From assembly GCA_027422505.1 (NCBI GenBank), contig JAPQWV010000420.1, forward strand, positions 479,001 to 543,000: a DNA stretch of 64,000 bases, in the 5' to 3' direction. The position numbers and the translations under genes were made by a program. Positions within the stretch are counted from its first letter, which is position 1, and the number at the start of each line of letters is the position of its first letter. Shown here piece by piece: positions 11,272 to 21,517 of this stretch. The notes below the pieces were generated by a model. It searched no databases. It saw nothing but the letters and a program-made list of their open reading frames with translations, and was not told the origin of the DNA. This DNA comes from Craterostigma plantagineum (Eukaryota > Streptophyta > Magnoliopsida > Lamiales > Linderniaceae).

Positions 11272-13236
11272 ATGGAAAGCATAGCTTGGTGGCAATTAAT
11301 TTCGTTATGTGGTCTAGCATTGTGGATCTTGGTTTCTTCGGTTTTGAATGTGACCCAAAAGGTCAGATCTTTGACGCAGCCGTGGGTTTCTCATCGCGTG
11401 GTTTCTGACATTCCTCTTTCTCTCAGGATTCAGGTGTGTTCAATTGACGTGCTCAAGAGCTTTGATTCATTTCTTTTGATGTGATTTTGAGTATTATCGG
11501 TTCCTTTTTTTTTTTTGCAGAAATACCAGCATAAATACTTGGATGCTTTCTTTTCTGTGCTGTCTTGCGTTGTTTCTGTACCTTTTTACACTGCCTTTCT
11601 TCCCCTGCTATTCTGGGTACGATTTCTAACACCTTCTCTCTTATGCCTATTTCGTGTGTTTGTGTGTGTTAAATCCATGTATTTCTAACATCTTTCTCGA
11701 AAAACTTGTAAAGGTGTTGTCTGTTTTCTGTTTTAGACTGGGCATTGCAAATTGGCCAGGCAAATGACTCTCTTAATGGCTTTTTGTGATTACATGGGAA
11801 ACTGTATAAAGGTACCATCAATTCTTTCACCATTCGATAACTTAACGTTTCTCTGTATCTTCTTCTTCTTCTTCTTCATGTCGATGCTATGCTCCTTTTT
11901 TGTTCACGACTCGTTCTGTAATATTTCGATGTCTCCATCCTTAGGATGTTGTGTCAGCCCCTAGACCAAATACTCCACCCGTTAGAAGAATAACAGCTAC
12001 AAAAGATGAGAAAGAGAACGCTATGGAATACGGATTGCCTTCTTCCCACACGCTGAATACTCTTTGCTTGTCAGGGTACGTAATTTCTTTCGTTTCTTCA
12101 ACTAAATGCAGTTAAGAAATCTATCCCCTCGCTATATTTTTGTCTCATGTGTATAAAAACTCACTAGATGATCTTTCTTCCCTGCTCAGATATTTGTTAA
12201 GCTACGTTCTTGACTACAATGAAAGCTATAACGGGTTGCTCGCTGCCATTGGTATCCTCACGGTCTGTGTATTTGTTGGTCTAATTGGGCTTGGTAAGTT
12301 TCAATTTATTGCAGGGATTTTCTCGTTAGTTTGTTTTTTAAGGTTCATGTCCTAAATTCCTGTAACACTATCAGGGAGGATATACCTTGGAATGCACACC
12401 TTGATTGATATAATCGGTGGCCTAATTTTGGGATTCGCCATCCTTGCAATGTGGCTCTATGTGTCTGAAACAATCGACAATTTCGTAGTTTCTGGTCAAC
12501 ATGGTAAGGAAAAAGTACATGGTTTTTATACGTTGTAACTCCATTACACTGCATTGAGTTATGTTTTCTTGTCTTGTTTCTGTCCATGTCTCTGCAGTTT
12601 TTACATTCTGGGCCATCCTCAGCTTCTTGCTACTCTTCGCCTACCCAACTCCCGAGTTTCCAACGCCAAGCTTCGAGTTTCACACAGCCTTCGACGGCGT
12701 CGCCCTGGGAATCGTAAGTAGATAACGAACATCTACTTTCTTCGATTATATTATCTCTCAAAACCTCAAAAAACACATTCCATACATTTTCTTCTCCCTT
12801 CTAAAAACCAAAAGTTCGTATTCTCCAGGTAATCGGCATCCACCAAACGTACGATCAGTTCCACCACGAAAACGTCCCGCGAATCTTTTCCCCTCAGCTC
12901 ACATTTGCCGCCTTTGTGTGCCGAATGCTTATAGGAATCCCTACGATCCTTCTCGTCAAGTACTGTAGTAAGGCTCTTGCCAAGTGGATACTTCCCATTC
13001 TTGCAAATGCCTTGGGAATCCCTATAAGATCCACTAGCTACGTGCCTGCGCTAACCTTAGCCCCCGAGAAAAAGACCGACGAAATAAAGCAGTCGAGCTA
13101 TCTTCATAGATTGCTATTCTTCTCAAAGCAGACTTCGTTCGACGTTGACACGGGAATAAGGCTCTTTCAGTACGCTGGCCTTGCTTGGTCGGTCGTTGAC
13201 CTTGTCCCTTCTATGTTCTCTCAGCTAGGTTTGTGA
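11272..13236 (+). CDS. SPP1: Long-chain base-1-phosphate (sphingosine-1-phosphate) phosphatase
   Basis: Dephosphorylates sphingoid-base phosphates at the ER membrane. In Arabidopsis the homologue (SPP1/LPP-delta) tempers LCB-phosphate signals such as ABA-induced stomatal closure. Eight exons: 11272-11433, 11521-11616, 11737-11811, 11945-12075, 12190-12293, 12375-12503, 12598-12713 and 12829-13236. They join in frame to 406 residues, close to the family length. PAP2 phosphatase motifs are intact: K-X6-RP at 111-119, PSSH at 143-146, and R-X5-H-X3-D at 191-201 (GRIYLGMHTLID). About seven to eight hydrophobic segments are spread along the protein. The start is the first ATG with the conserved N-terminal hydrophobic segment (WWQLISLCGLALWIL). 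It converges with the acyl reductase gene; the stops are about 320 bp apart. Confidence 0.93.
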
Positions 13237-13556
13237 TTATTGTTTAGATGATTAGTAGCCATAAGGTATTTGTATTTTTCGGGCATGTATAGTGACTCAG
13301 CTTAATTCATTGCAATATAGTATCCATTGTAAGCATCTATCCTCTTACTGAGGAAATTTGAGTCTGAAAGATTATCTTCTACGCATAATTTCTTGTCTCC
13401 AAATTGTGTCCTTTTTCTTGCTAACAAGTATGATTTAAGCATATACATCTCAGATTTCATTATTAGATAAAACCGAGGGATGTTTCTACGATAGGCAGGA
13501 AAGAAGACGAAACCATAGCTACTATAATGATCTTTCTTTGCATAAAAGGAGACGAA

Positions 13557-16007
13557 TCAGTTGCTGTTCAACATCAAGCCCCGCCCCTTCATAACGTGTC
13601 TCCTCAGCCCAGGTATGTGGACATTGGTGATATAATCTTTCCAGTCTATGCTTTCGACGTCGAGACCAAACTGTTGCCTCTCGCCTTCAGACATGAGTCC
13701 AATCAAGCTCCTCGTATTGCTGTTATCGAATCTGTAATTTAGCAGTCGTTGTTACAATGTTAGTTAACCTCTGATGAATTATGTATGAAAGAGATTTGTG
13801 TTACCTTCCACCGTAGAAAGTGTACGGTTGGTATATGGATGCCAAGTACTTGGCTTGATCCACTGATTTCTTACAGATAGATTTGAGCTTTTGGGACAGC
13901 TTCCCATCGAGATTGGTCAGAGCTCCGAGCCCAGTTTGATGTATGGCTTGTCTCCATAGGTGAGCTAAGTATTCGTCCATCGAATTGATCAACTTCATTC
14001 TCTGGACATGAACTGGTTTGCCCGACGAATCGACGAACGGCGTGGAAGTGAAGTGTTCGTAGAGCAACTTGGCCAATTCCTTAAAAACTAAAGGGTTGAC
14101 AGCAGACGAAGCAACTTGGTAGACGCTGTACTCTGTTTTTGGGACAGCCCCGTGCTTGGCCATGGCTGCTAAAATCGCGTTAACGACCGTATCTGCTGGA
14201 ACCTAAGCTCGACAAGACCGTTTATTATTTTCATGTTTGGAATTATTACCGACGAAATAGAGATTGATTCTGGGTACTTACTACATCAAGAACTCCGTTG
14301 GGGTCGACTAGGAAACCCGTGAGGTGACCCTTCCCATACTGCAGAATGATTGGATCCATCATCCTGGCATAAAAAATACATTTTTTGTCGGCAAAATTGG
14401 TGATTTTATCTTTATTCTCTTATCGATTGTGAAAAATTTGAGATAAAAAGGAACCTATTTCCTTCCATCCAGCCTGGGAATGGTTCTTTATATGTGCTTT
14501 CTATGACGCTGGGCCTTATTACAACTACTGGTATGTCTTCTCTGAGGCTGTCGATCATCATCTCACCCATTGCCTTGGTAAATACGTAAGTGTCTTGCCA
14601 GCCAAACTTGTTCGCCCTGAGATGAATCGTGGATTAGTTCGTAGGATGACAAATGGTAGTAATTTTTTTTCTCCTTTGTTTCTCTCTTTTTCCGGGGATT
14701 TGTATACATACCTTTGCATCCCTAATTCCTTCATCTTTTGAGCCACCGAACTGTCTTGAGCAGCTTCTTTCGACTCCATGGCCAGCTTGATTTCATCCTC
14801 AATGTTCAGGTTTGGAATCGAAAGCCTGCTATTTCCAAACTGATGAACCATCTCATCTGCTATGCTCTCTCCCATGCAGAATGGCTTCTCCATGACTGTG
14901 CCTTGTCTTTTTCCATTCACATAAGCTGATAGAATCGACAATAAATGCGTTGAATATGACGGCAGTCCCATCATTTTACCAGCATTAGAGAAACTATCTG
15001 CTAATTTTTTTGTGTTGTACTTGCCTGTTGAGACTTGGAGGAAGAGTTTAAGTTTCTGGCATCGTTTAGCGAAGCTCATGAGACGCGTGGGCCCATTGGT
15101 GTTTATATCTATAGCCTTGTCATACCTGGAATCTTGGAAATGCATAGGTAAGTAAAAAAATCTAGTTTTTGATCCTAAACAGAAGTACCTAGTAACTAAC
15201 CTTTCGGCGAAAGACGTATTTGCTGCAGAGTTTATTATTACATCGACCTCTTCAGACATGGATCGAGCTACGTCTTCGTTGAGGCCGAGGTTTGCTTCGC
15301 AGACATTTCCAACCACGGGAATCAGCTTGCTCATCATGAACGACTGGTAAGATTTTCCGTGGACCTCCTTGAGACGCTTGAAGAGTTCTAAGTTGATTAC
15401 CTGATAGTTGTTTTTATCGTATCAGAGCCGTATAACTGGGAACTATCGTTCTAATAAAATGCTAATCGAATTTACTTCGTTTTTCAGCCTCTCTACTGCA
15501 GCATCTCTGCTCTTCGCCTTGATCAGGACGTAAATCTTCTGAACATCAGGAGCTGTCCTGAGCATCTTCTCAATGAGGACTGCAAAAACTCATTACACAG
15601 CAGAAACATTAAGTGACATACAGAGTTCTAAACAAAATAAACACGGAGCTGTAACCGAAAAAAGCTTTACCTTTTCCCAGGAAACCAGTTGAGCCCGTAA
15701 TAAGAAATGTTTTTCCACCGAGAAACTTCACGATGCCAATACCTTCTTCGTGGGATTCAACAGTAAACGTAGACTGCCCATTAGGGTTCGCCAAATCCTT
15801 CCCATTGGGGGTTAGAACCGAGCTGCCAGGCTTGATCAAAGGTGACGACTCTGTAACAGCAGTCGAAATCCCACCAGACTTAATTGCATGGCTATTTCCA
15901 CTTTGGCAGTAAACCAACCTCTTCTTCCAAGTTTCTCCTCTGCTCGTCATCTTTACAGCGTTTCTCGGGGCAATGGAGATGATGGAACTCATAGAGAGAG
16001 CTTCCAT
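13557..16007 (-). CDS. FAR2: Plastid-type fatty acyl-CoA/ACP reductase, MS2/FAR2 clade
   Basis: NADPH-dependent reductase that makes fatty alcohols from acyl-thioesters. The MS2/FAR2 clade acts in tapetal plastids for sporopollenin of the pollen wall. Nine exons, 5' to 3': 16007-15671, 15579-15476, 15400-15201, 15125-15025, 14925-14712, 14616-14455, 14363-14282, 14202-13805 and 13731-13557, totalling 590 residues (family about 600). The N-terminal ~95 residues are Ser/Thr/Arg-rich like a transit peptide. The Rossmann motif TGSTGFLG is at 104-111 and the catalytic YVNGK at 249-253. The sterile-domain C-terminus is conserved (FYGGRFDNSNT; end [14 protein letters not shown]). Intron 4 starts with GC (AG|GCAAGT); reading it as intron gives the conserved QVSTAYVNG junction. 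Assignment to the MS2 branch rests on the N-terminal extension and strong motif agreement. Anther expression is inferred. Confidence 0.92.
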
Positions 16008-16575
16008 TGTTTCTCAGAGAAAAAGGGGAAATAGATAAACTAAATGCTTCTCTGCAGTATTCGGTCCACAGACTTAGATGATCAGCTTTTTTTCTTGTTG
16101 GAAAACAATTAAACAAACTTTTTTTGGTTATAAGATATGGGTTTGGTTAAATATAGGACGTGTGATGAAAGTTAGAATGAGTTAGTAAGGGCTTTTAAGG
16201 AGAAGGGAGATGAGAAGTAGGAGAATAACAAGAAAGCTCCCTTTGTGTTATAACTCAATCCACTCTCTGAACGGTTAGGAAAACGACTAAATTGGAGGAG
16301 GCAAGCCAACCGCAGAAAGACAATCTTTACACAGAAGATCCAATGAATGAGAGCATATCAGTGTAAAGGGCGTGAGAGTTTGTGGCTTAATAAGAGATAT
16401 ATAATCACAACTGGGCAGATGTTAGAAATATTATTAATATACCGAAAGATCATCTTCATCGCAACAACATTTTGCCGCGTCAGAACGATCACAGATAATC
16501 TCCGATGAATTAAACCGCCATAAGGCCAACACATGAGAACAAAAAACTAACACAAATCTACTGTTCATTTTTCCA

Positions 16576-18377
16576 TCAATCACTGTAAAACCAAGGAACT
16601 CGGGTTAAGCTGATGTTTTCATTCAAACATCCAAAGGTTATTAGTCTTTTGACATGCATCTCAGACAGTTGCAATGGAAACCAAACCCTTCGTACAGAAA
16701 TCCTTTGTCGAGCTTCATAATCCATGCTAGCATCAATGTAGCATATTTTCAGTTCTTCCCCTGCAGTGTGACAAAGTGGATAAACAAAGACCACATGCCC
16801 TTGATTGAGGAAACACTCGGAGATAAAAGCTTCAGAAATGAGGTATAAACTCGGTTTAACACTGATCAAGCCAGATATCAGAATCCCAATTACCAGTCTA
16901 GGACACATTTCCAGAAAAAGAAAAAAAAGAAAAATCTAAGTACATGCAAAAACTTACGAGAACAAAGTTGCTAGACACACCTTTTTCAATGTCACAAAGA
17001 GCCTTTATCTTAGCATCTGCATTTTCGACCCACACAATGTTTACATTGGGATCTGCAGTCAAGGGAATACATAATCAAGGGAAAGCCTTTATCTTAGCAT
17101 CTGCAAACGAGGATTCTTACCACAATCATGGTTATATAAAGATGGAAGAAGATAAACAGCATTTCCAACAGCAGCTTCTGCTTCGACTGAGGCTGACGCC
17201 ATAGCAAGAAGATCTTCATAGGATCCTACAGCCAATTCTATGCGGAAAGCATTGATACGAATCCGTGCCAAAACACTCCCATACCATTCTTCATTAAAAA
17301 CTAGAAAGTCAGGGAAATTGAAATTCTTTTCCAGATCTCAAGCAGAGCGTGGCATGAATGGTTTCATGTAATTTTCTCATCAACAATGGCACTTAAACAA
17401 CTTCAACAGATGATGAATTTGACATTTTAAGGATACATGCCATCCGGTCTCTTTCAATATCCGTATCCTCAAAAATGCTTTTCAATAGGGAATGCTCCTT
17501 TTTCAACTGAGAATCAGTGACCGAAGAAATGCAGGAAGCAGTCAGCCTCCTTCAAATCACACATATCCACCACCAAGAGCTTTCTTTATGATGTTGAAGC
17601 TCATATACATTCAAAAGCATGGTTTTCTTAGCACTAGGGATGCTTACCAGCGATTTTTTCTCGCAAGATGAGATCTCTGGCTGAAGTATGTCAAGAACAT
17701 TAGAAGAAACAGCACCAGATATAACCAGACAAGCCAATCTCTTCATCAAGAGAGGATATTTTAGACCCTGCAGTCTTCACAGAGACTAGTAAATATTCAG
17801 CCTTTTCAAATAATACAAAAAATGAGACTCTCTATACCTGCAGTACTCGTGAAACCTTGACCAGTCCGCCTTCTTCTCGACTTCATAAAAAACCTAAATA
17901 CCCAAAAGTGAGATGAAAGACATAAATTTCTAACACTGACTTAATGTCGCTCCAACTCATACAGAAATTTCTTGATATAATCAGCCTCTCACAGTGACTG
18001 TGAATATGGATTACCTCTGATTCGTCTTCACACTGCTTACTGCAAAACGATACTTTCTGAGCATCGTCCGAGCTAACATTGCGGTTTTGAAGTCTCCTTA
18101 GGCAGAAATAGCACACACTATGAAGCGAAGAGATAGAAGGATGAGCGACTACTGGTTTAGCTGTGTGGATGAGTTCGCCGGCTCCAATTCTCCGAGAGGC
18201 GAACACACCTCTGCCGGCATAATCGGTGATTCCGACGATAATCGGCGGCGGCGATGACGGATTGGGCGTCGACTCAGTAGTTGTGGAAAATGACGACTGA
18301 CATGACGCCGCTTTAGATAGAGAGTGGTGGAGAGAATTTCGTCTGTTAACAAATCGGCGGCTTAACAGGAAAAACAT
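16576..18377 (-). CDS. ATXR4: SET-domain protein, ATXR4 (SDG38) type, frameshifted at its C-terminus
   Basis: Putative protein-lysine methyltransferase of the plant ATXR4 family. Exons: 18377-18015, 17893-17838, 17774-17648, 17506-17437, 17300-17121, 17052-16981 and 16760-16641 (or on to 16576 if unshifted). The N-terminus looks like an organellar presequence, followed by the SET start VGITDYAGRGVFASRRIGAG and a MYND-like Cys cluster (CYFCLRRL, CSKQC). The conserved block ARIRINAFRIEL is followed by YNHDC (261-265), the S-adenosylmethionine-binding core, then GEELKICYIDAS. In the last exon the frame from the ATG loses the conserved post-SET end; GFGFHCNCLRC followed by a stop at 16641 appears one frame over. 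The break is an extra base in an A-run (plus strand) at 16698-16700. The first in-frame ATG is 18377; the longer frame begins with TTG. Confidence 0.87.
17000..17105. repeat. 22-bp direct repeat spanning exon 6 and the adjacent intron
   Basis: AGCCTTTATCTTAGCATCTG occurs at about 17000 (inside exon 6 of the SET gene) and again at about 17084 in the intron between exons 5 and 6. The second copy looks like a local duplication of exon sequence. It lacks the splice context and is not expected to be used. Confidence 0.8.
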
Positions 18378-18488
18378 GTCGGCCAATTTTTAGTAAGCGA
18401 TGAGTTCGGCGAGCTTTAGCGTAATTCTGATTTATGACCGCCGTTTCAATTAGCAATTTATAGGGTGCTATCTCCGGTTATCACCCTA

Positions 18489-19034
18489 GGACCATCTCCA
18501 ACCGAGAAACGCATTCTCAAACCCAAAAGACTATTTGTAATATTTATCCAATTTTTACAAATTTCCAAACTACCAACGTATTTTATAACTTCACAAATTA
18601 AACTACAAATATTATTTTAGATTTAATCGCAAAAAATAATTATAGAAATCGTTTTTTGGAAAACCAAAAAAAACAAAAAAGTAATAAGGTTAAAAACAAA
18701 AATATATCTACACATGTAAAAACGTTTATTAAAAAAGGTATAAATGTAAGGGAGGAATAGGATAGAAGAAAAGACTTTGTCAGCTATACTTCGTCTTTTT
18801 TGTTTGTTTTCATGCTACTTGTCATTTTTTTTGACAAAACACAGAGAGACAAAAAAGTTAAAAGGACTATTTGTGAAAATTAAAAATCCCATCGCATAAT
18901 AACTGTTTGAAACGCATACATGCGTCCGTAATAGGAGAGAGAGTGTAACAAACGCATTTTGCGTTTAGTTTCGGTGTTCGAATGGAGTAAATTTACCCCA
19001 AATTTTGGGTTTTGGGGTTTGGTTGGAGATGCTC
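18489..19034. mobile_element. MITE, copy 1 (GAGCATCTCCAACC family)
   Basis: Terminal inverted repeats: GGACCATCTCCAACCG at the left, and GAGCATCTCCAACCAAACC when the right end is read in reverse. The interior is AT-rich and noncoding, with the segment CCCATCGCATAATAAC that recurs inverted in the copy at 34069-34805. Flanking CTA/TAA fits a degraded 3-bp TWA target duplication as used by PIF/Harbinger (Tourist) elements, but this copy alone does not prove the superfamily. Confidence 0.7.
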
Positions 19035-19826
19035 TAACGCGGTAAAATACCCAAACCGGCCTTCGGACACTTCATGCCGCCTGCCAAAATACCCCCACTA
19101 ACTGAATGACCTGGGGTCGGGGAGATCTCCGCTCGGGGTATTTTGATCAATAAACTCCTCAAGGAGATCTGAGTTCGAATTATAGTGGTCAGAGTCCAAT
19201 ATTCCAATCGCTGGACTACGAGACATAGGGGTGGTGTTTCCTTGGGGATGTACAGAAGGGAAGGAAAACCTGAGAGCTTCCCCACGTGAGAAAAGCCCGA
19301 AGCTCCCAGGGGAGGCCACACACAGGAAACGCCCGAGGGGAATTATGCCATTTCAACGCCCTAGGAAAGGAGACCCGAAGCTCCAAAGGGAGGCCACTCA
19401 CAGGAATCGCCCGAGGGGAATTATGCCATACCAACGCCCTAGGAGAGGAGATATAGCGATGTTAGATCGTGGCTTCCGACAACCTCGCGCACGTGATCAC
19501 CAAGACGTCGAAGAAAACCGTCGGAGGACGCCAAACGTGGGGAATAACTGTCAAATACCAAGCAGATCCCTCGCACACTATAAATACTCCAGCAATCCCC
19601 ACAGTCCAGGTACGTTTTTCAAGTTGCACACCGTTACTCTGCTATTTTTCCACTACACTGCACTACATTCTTTTGTTTACGCCACCTGGAAAGGAAATAC
19701 CCTCTTGACCACGGCAAGAGGGCAAACGACCCCCACAACTTATCATGTTTCAGCGATTTCCGACCGAGACGCGCGGCGAAGTACGGCCGGGAAAGGTTCG
19801 TTAGCTGTTTTTCGCGGTAGGTCAAT
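19035..19826 (+). repeat. Solo LTR of a Ty3-gypsy (Tat-like) element, 5' end truncated
   Basis: Resembles, in opposite orientation, the LTR at 61985-62721. Shared blocks are CGGTAAAATACCC near the start, and TACCCTCTTGAC followed by AAGAGGGC and ACGACCCCCA near the end. The first ~28 bp of the LTR are missing. A TATA-like CTATAAATACTCC lies at 19579-19591. No gypsy coding sequence adjoins either side, so this is a solo or truncated LTR. The plus-strand frame at 19231-19863 is not a gene. Confidence 0.72.
19299..19454. repeat. 78-bp tandem repeat, two copies, inside the solo LTR
   Basis: The unit begins GAAGCTCC and includes CGCCCGAGGGGAATTATGCC. The first copy starts at 19299 and the second at 19377, with a few substitutions between them. 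Confidence 0.82.
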
Positions 19827-19839
19827 ATTAAGGGAGTTA

Positions 19840-20497
19840 CTATTCACCGCCCCCTTTTCCTAGTCACCGCCCCCTAAAGGGCTGGAGAAAGACGTTTTTG
19901 ACTTATGATATTTAAATTAATTTAAAAAGAAAAAACTAGCTAAATATATAATTTCGGTACGAAATACTGAAAACTACATACACAAATAAATTCGAACGAT
20001 CAATCGATACGGAAAAAAATTTGATTTAACATTTTCGGACCGAACGAACCAAGATTTCGGCCGGCGCTTGGCACGGCCGAACAATAATTTTGGCCGGCAC
20101 ATGTCACAGCCGAAATTTTGTTTCGGCCGTGCCTTGTGGCGGCCGAAATTGTTGTTCGGTCGTGCCAAGCGCCGGCCGAAATTTTGGTTCGGTCGGGACT
20201 TTTTTTAAACTATTTCGAGCCGTGTTCGCTAATTCATCTACATACGAATGATTTTTACGACAATATCGATCGATCAGTCCTAAAATCTATCGATTGGTCC
20301 GAAAATGTTGAATCAATTTTTTTGCCGTATCGATCGATCGTTCGAATTTATTTGTGTGTAATTTTCAGTATTTTGTACTGAAATTATATATTTAGTTAGT
20401 TTTTTCTTTTTAAATTAATTTAAATATCTTAAGGGCAAAAAGTCTTTTTCCAGTCCTTTAAGGGGCGGTGACTAAGAAAAAGGGAGCGGTGAATAGC
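19840..20497. mobile_element. Fold-back (long inverted repeat) element, copy 1
   Basis: Ends are CTATTCACCGC and GCGGTGAATAG. The outer arms (about 190 bp) are near-perfect inverted repeats of each other. They contain CTAGTCACCGCCCCCTAAAG, an AT-rich block and TTCGAACGATC. The right arm then has about 115 extra bases. Inside these is a second inverted repeat of GGCCG-rich units (CGGCCGGCGCTTGGCACGG and its complement) around the centre near 20110. The whole element could form one large hairpin. There is no transposase and no clear target duplication. A related truncated copy is at 60785-61063. Confidence 0.82.
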
Positions 20498-20659
20498 AAT
20501 TCAGATTTTTGGCGCATCCTAGGGTTAATAATTTAAACAAATAATTAAATTATAAATTGTATGGATCTCAAATTAAATCCATTGATGAAGTGAAGTTGAT
20601 TGAAATTACATTTACATTAACATCACATCGATAAAACGGCGAAGAAGCTCCTTCCCCAT

Positions 20660-21517
20660 CTAAATATAACCACCGTTAACCCTAATAATTTGTCCGTTGA
20701 CCCACCCGCCGTCGTCGCTGGCCAAGAAGCCCACCACAGGCGCAATGTCCGCCGTCTCACCGAGCCGTCCCAAAGGGCACTCATCGACTATCTTCTGAAT
20801 GAATTCCTCCGATTTGCCGCTGTAAAACATCTCAGTGGCCACTGGCCCAGGCGCCACGGCGTTGACCGTTATCGCCGCTCCTCTGAGCTCCTTCGCGAGA
20901 GTCTTGACCATCGCCTCGACGGCGGCTTTCGACGCCGAGTACGCCGAGTAGCCAGGTTTTAGCGCGACGACTTGCGATGACGTGAAGCAGATGATTCGTC
21001 CCCCTCCGCCGCGCTTGATTCTGCTTATGAATATAGGTGCAATTCAAAATCAAATTGAAAGCAATTGCTGCCCTAGAAATCATTCGCCGTACCTATTTGC
21101 AGCTTCTCTGCAGCACAAGAAAGCTCCGCGAGTGTTGACCTTGAAAGTTCGGTCAAAATCCTCAACTGTGGTCTCGGCGAGCTTAGGGTACTTCGAGTCG
21201 AGTACGCCGGCGCAATTGACCATGATATCGACCGGCGATTGAAAAGCCGACTCCGCCGCGTCGAAGAGCGCCTTCACCTGATCCGGTTCCGACACGTCCG
21301 CCTTGAAAATCACGGCGCGGGTGACGTCGGATCCCGAGTTTATCTCCGCGGCAAGCGACTCGGAGGCCGCCGCGCTAGACCCGTAGTTGATGACCACTCT
21401 TGCGCCGAGGCTCGCCAGGTGTTGGGCGACGACCCTCCCGATCCCCCGCGACCCGCCGGTGACTATGGCTACCCGGCCCGAGAGCTTATTCGCCGTGGTG
21501 CTGCTCGATTGAGCCAT
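20660..21517 (-). CDS. Short-chain dehydrogenase/reductase (FabG-like, NADPH-dependent aldehyde/ketone reductase)
   Basis: Classical SDR oxidoreductase, likely NADP(H)-dependent. Plant relatives are annotated as NADPH-dependent aldehyde reductase or 3-oxoacyl-ACP reductase-like. Two exons, 21517-21093 and 21020-20660, make 261 residues, the usual length. The cofactor motif TGGSRGIG is at 20-27, the NCAG motif near 104, the catalytic Ser in FTSSQ (about 156-157) and YSASK at 169-173. The C-terminal VNGQIIRVNGGYI is typical of the family. No transit peptide is evident, so a cytosolic location is inferred. The gene is GC-rich compared with its surroundings, as often seen for this family. The true substrate cannot be read from sequence. 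Confidence 0.9.

Noticed and set aside
19231..19863. A 210-codon plus-strand frame
   Set aside because: It lies wholly within the solo gypsy LTR, is built from its 78-bp repeats, and has no protein family resemblance.
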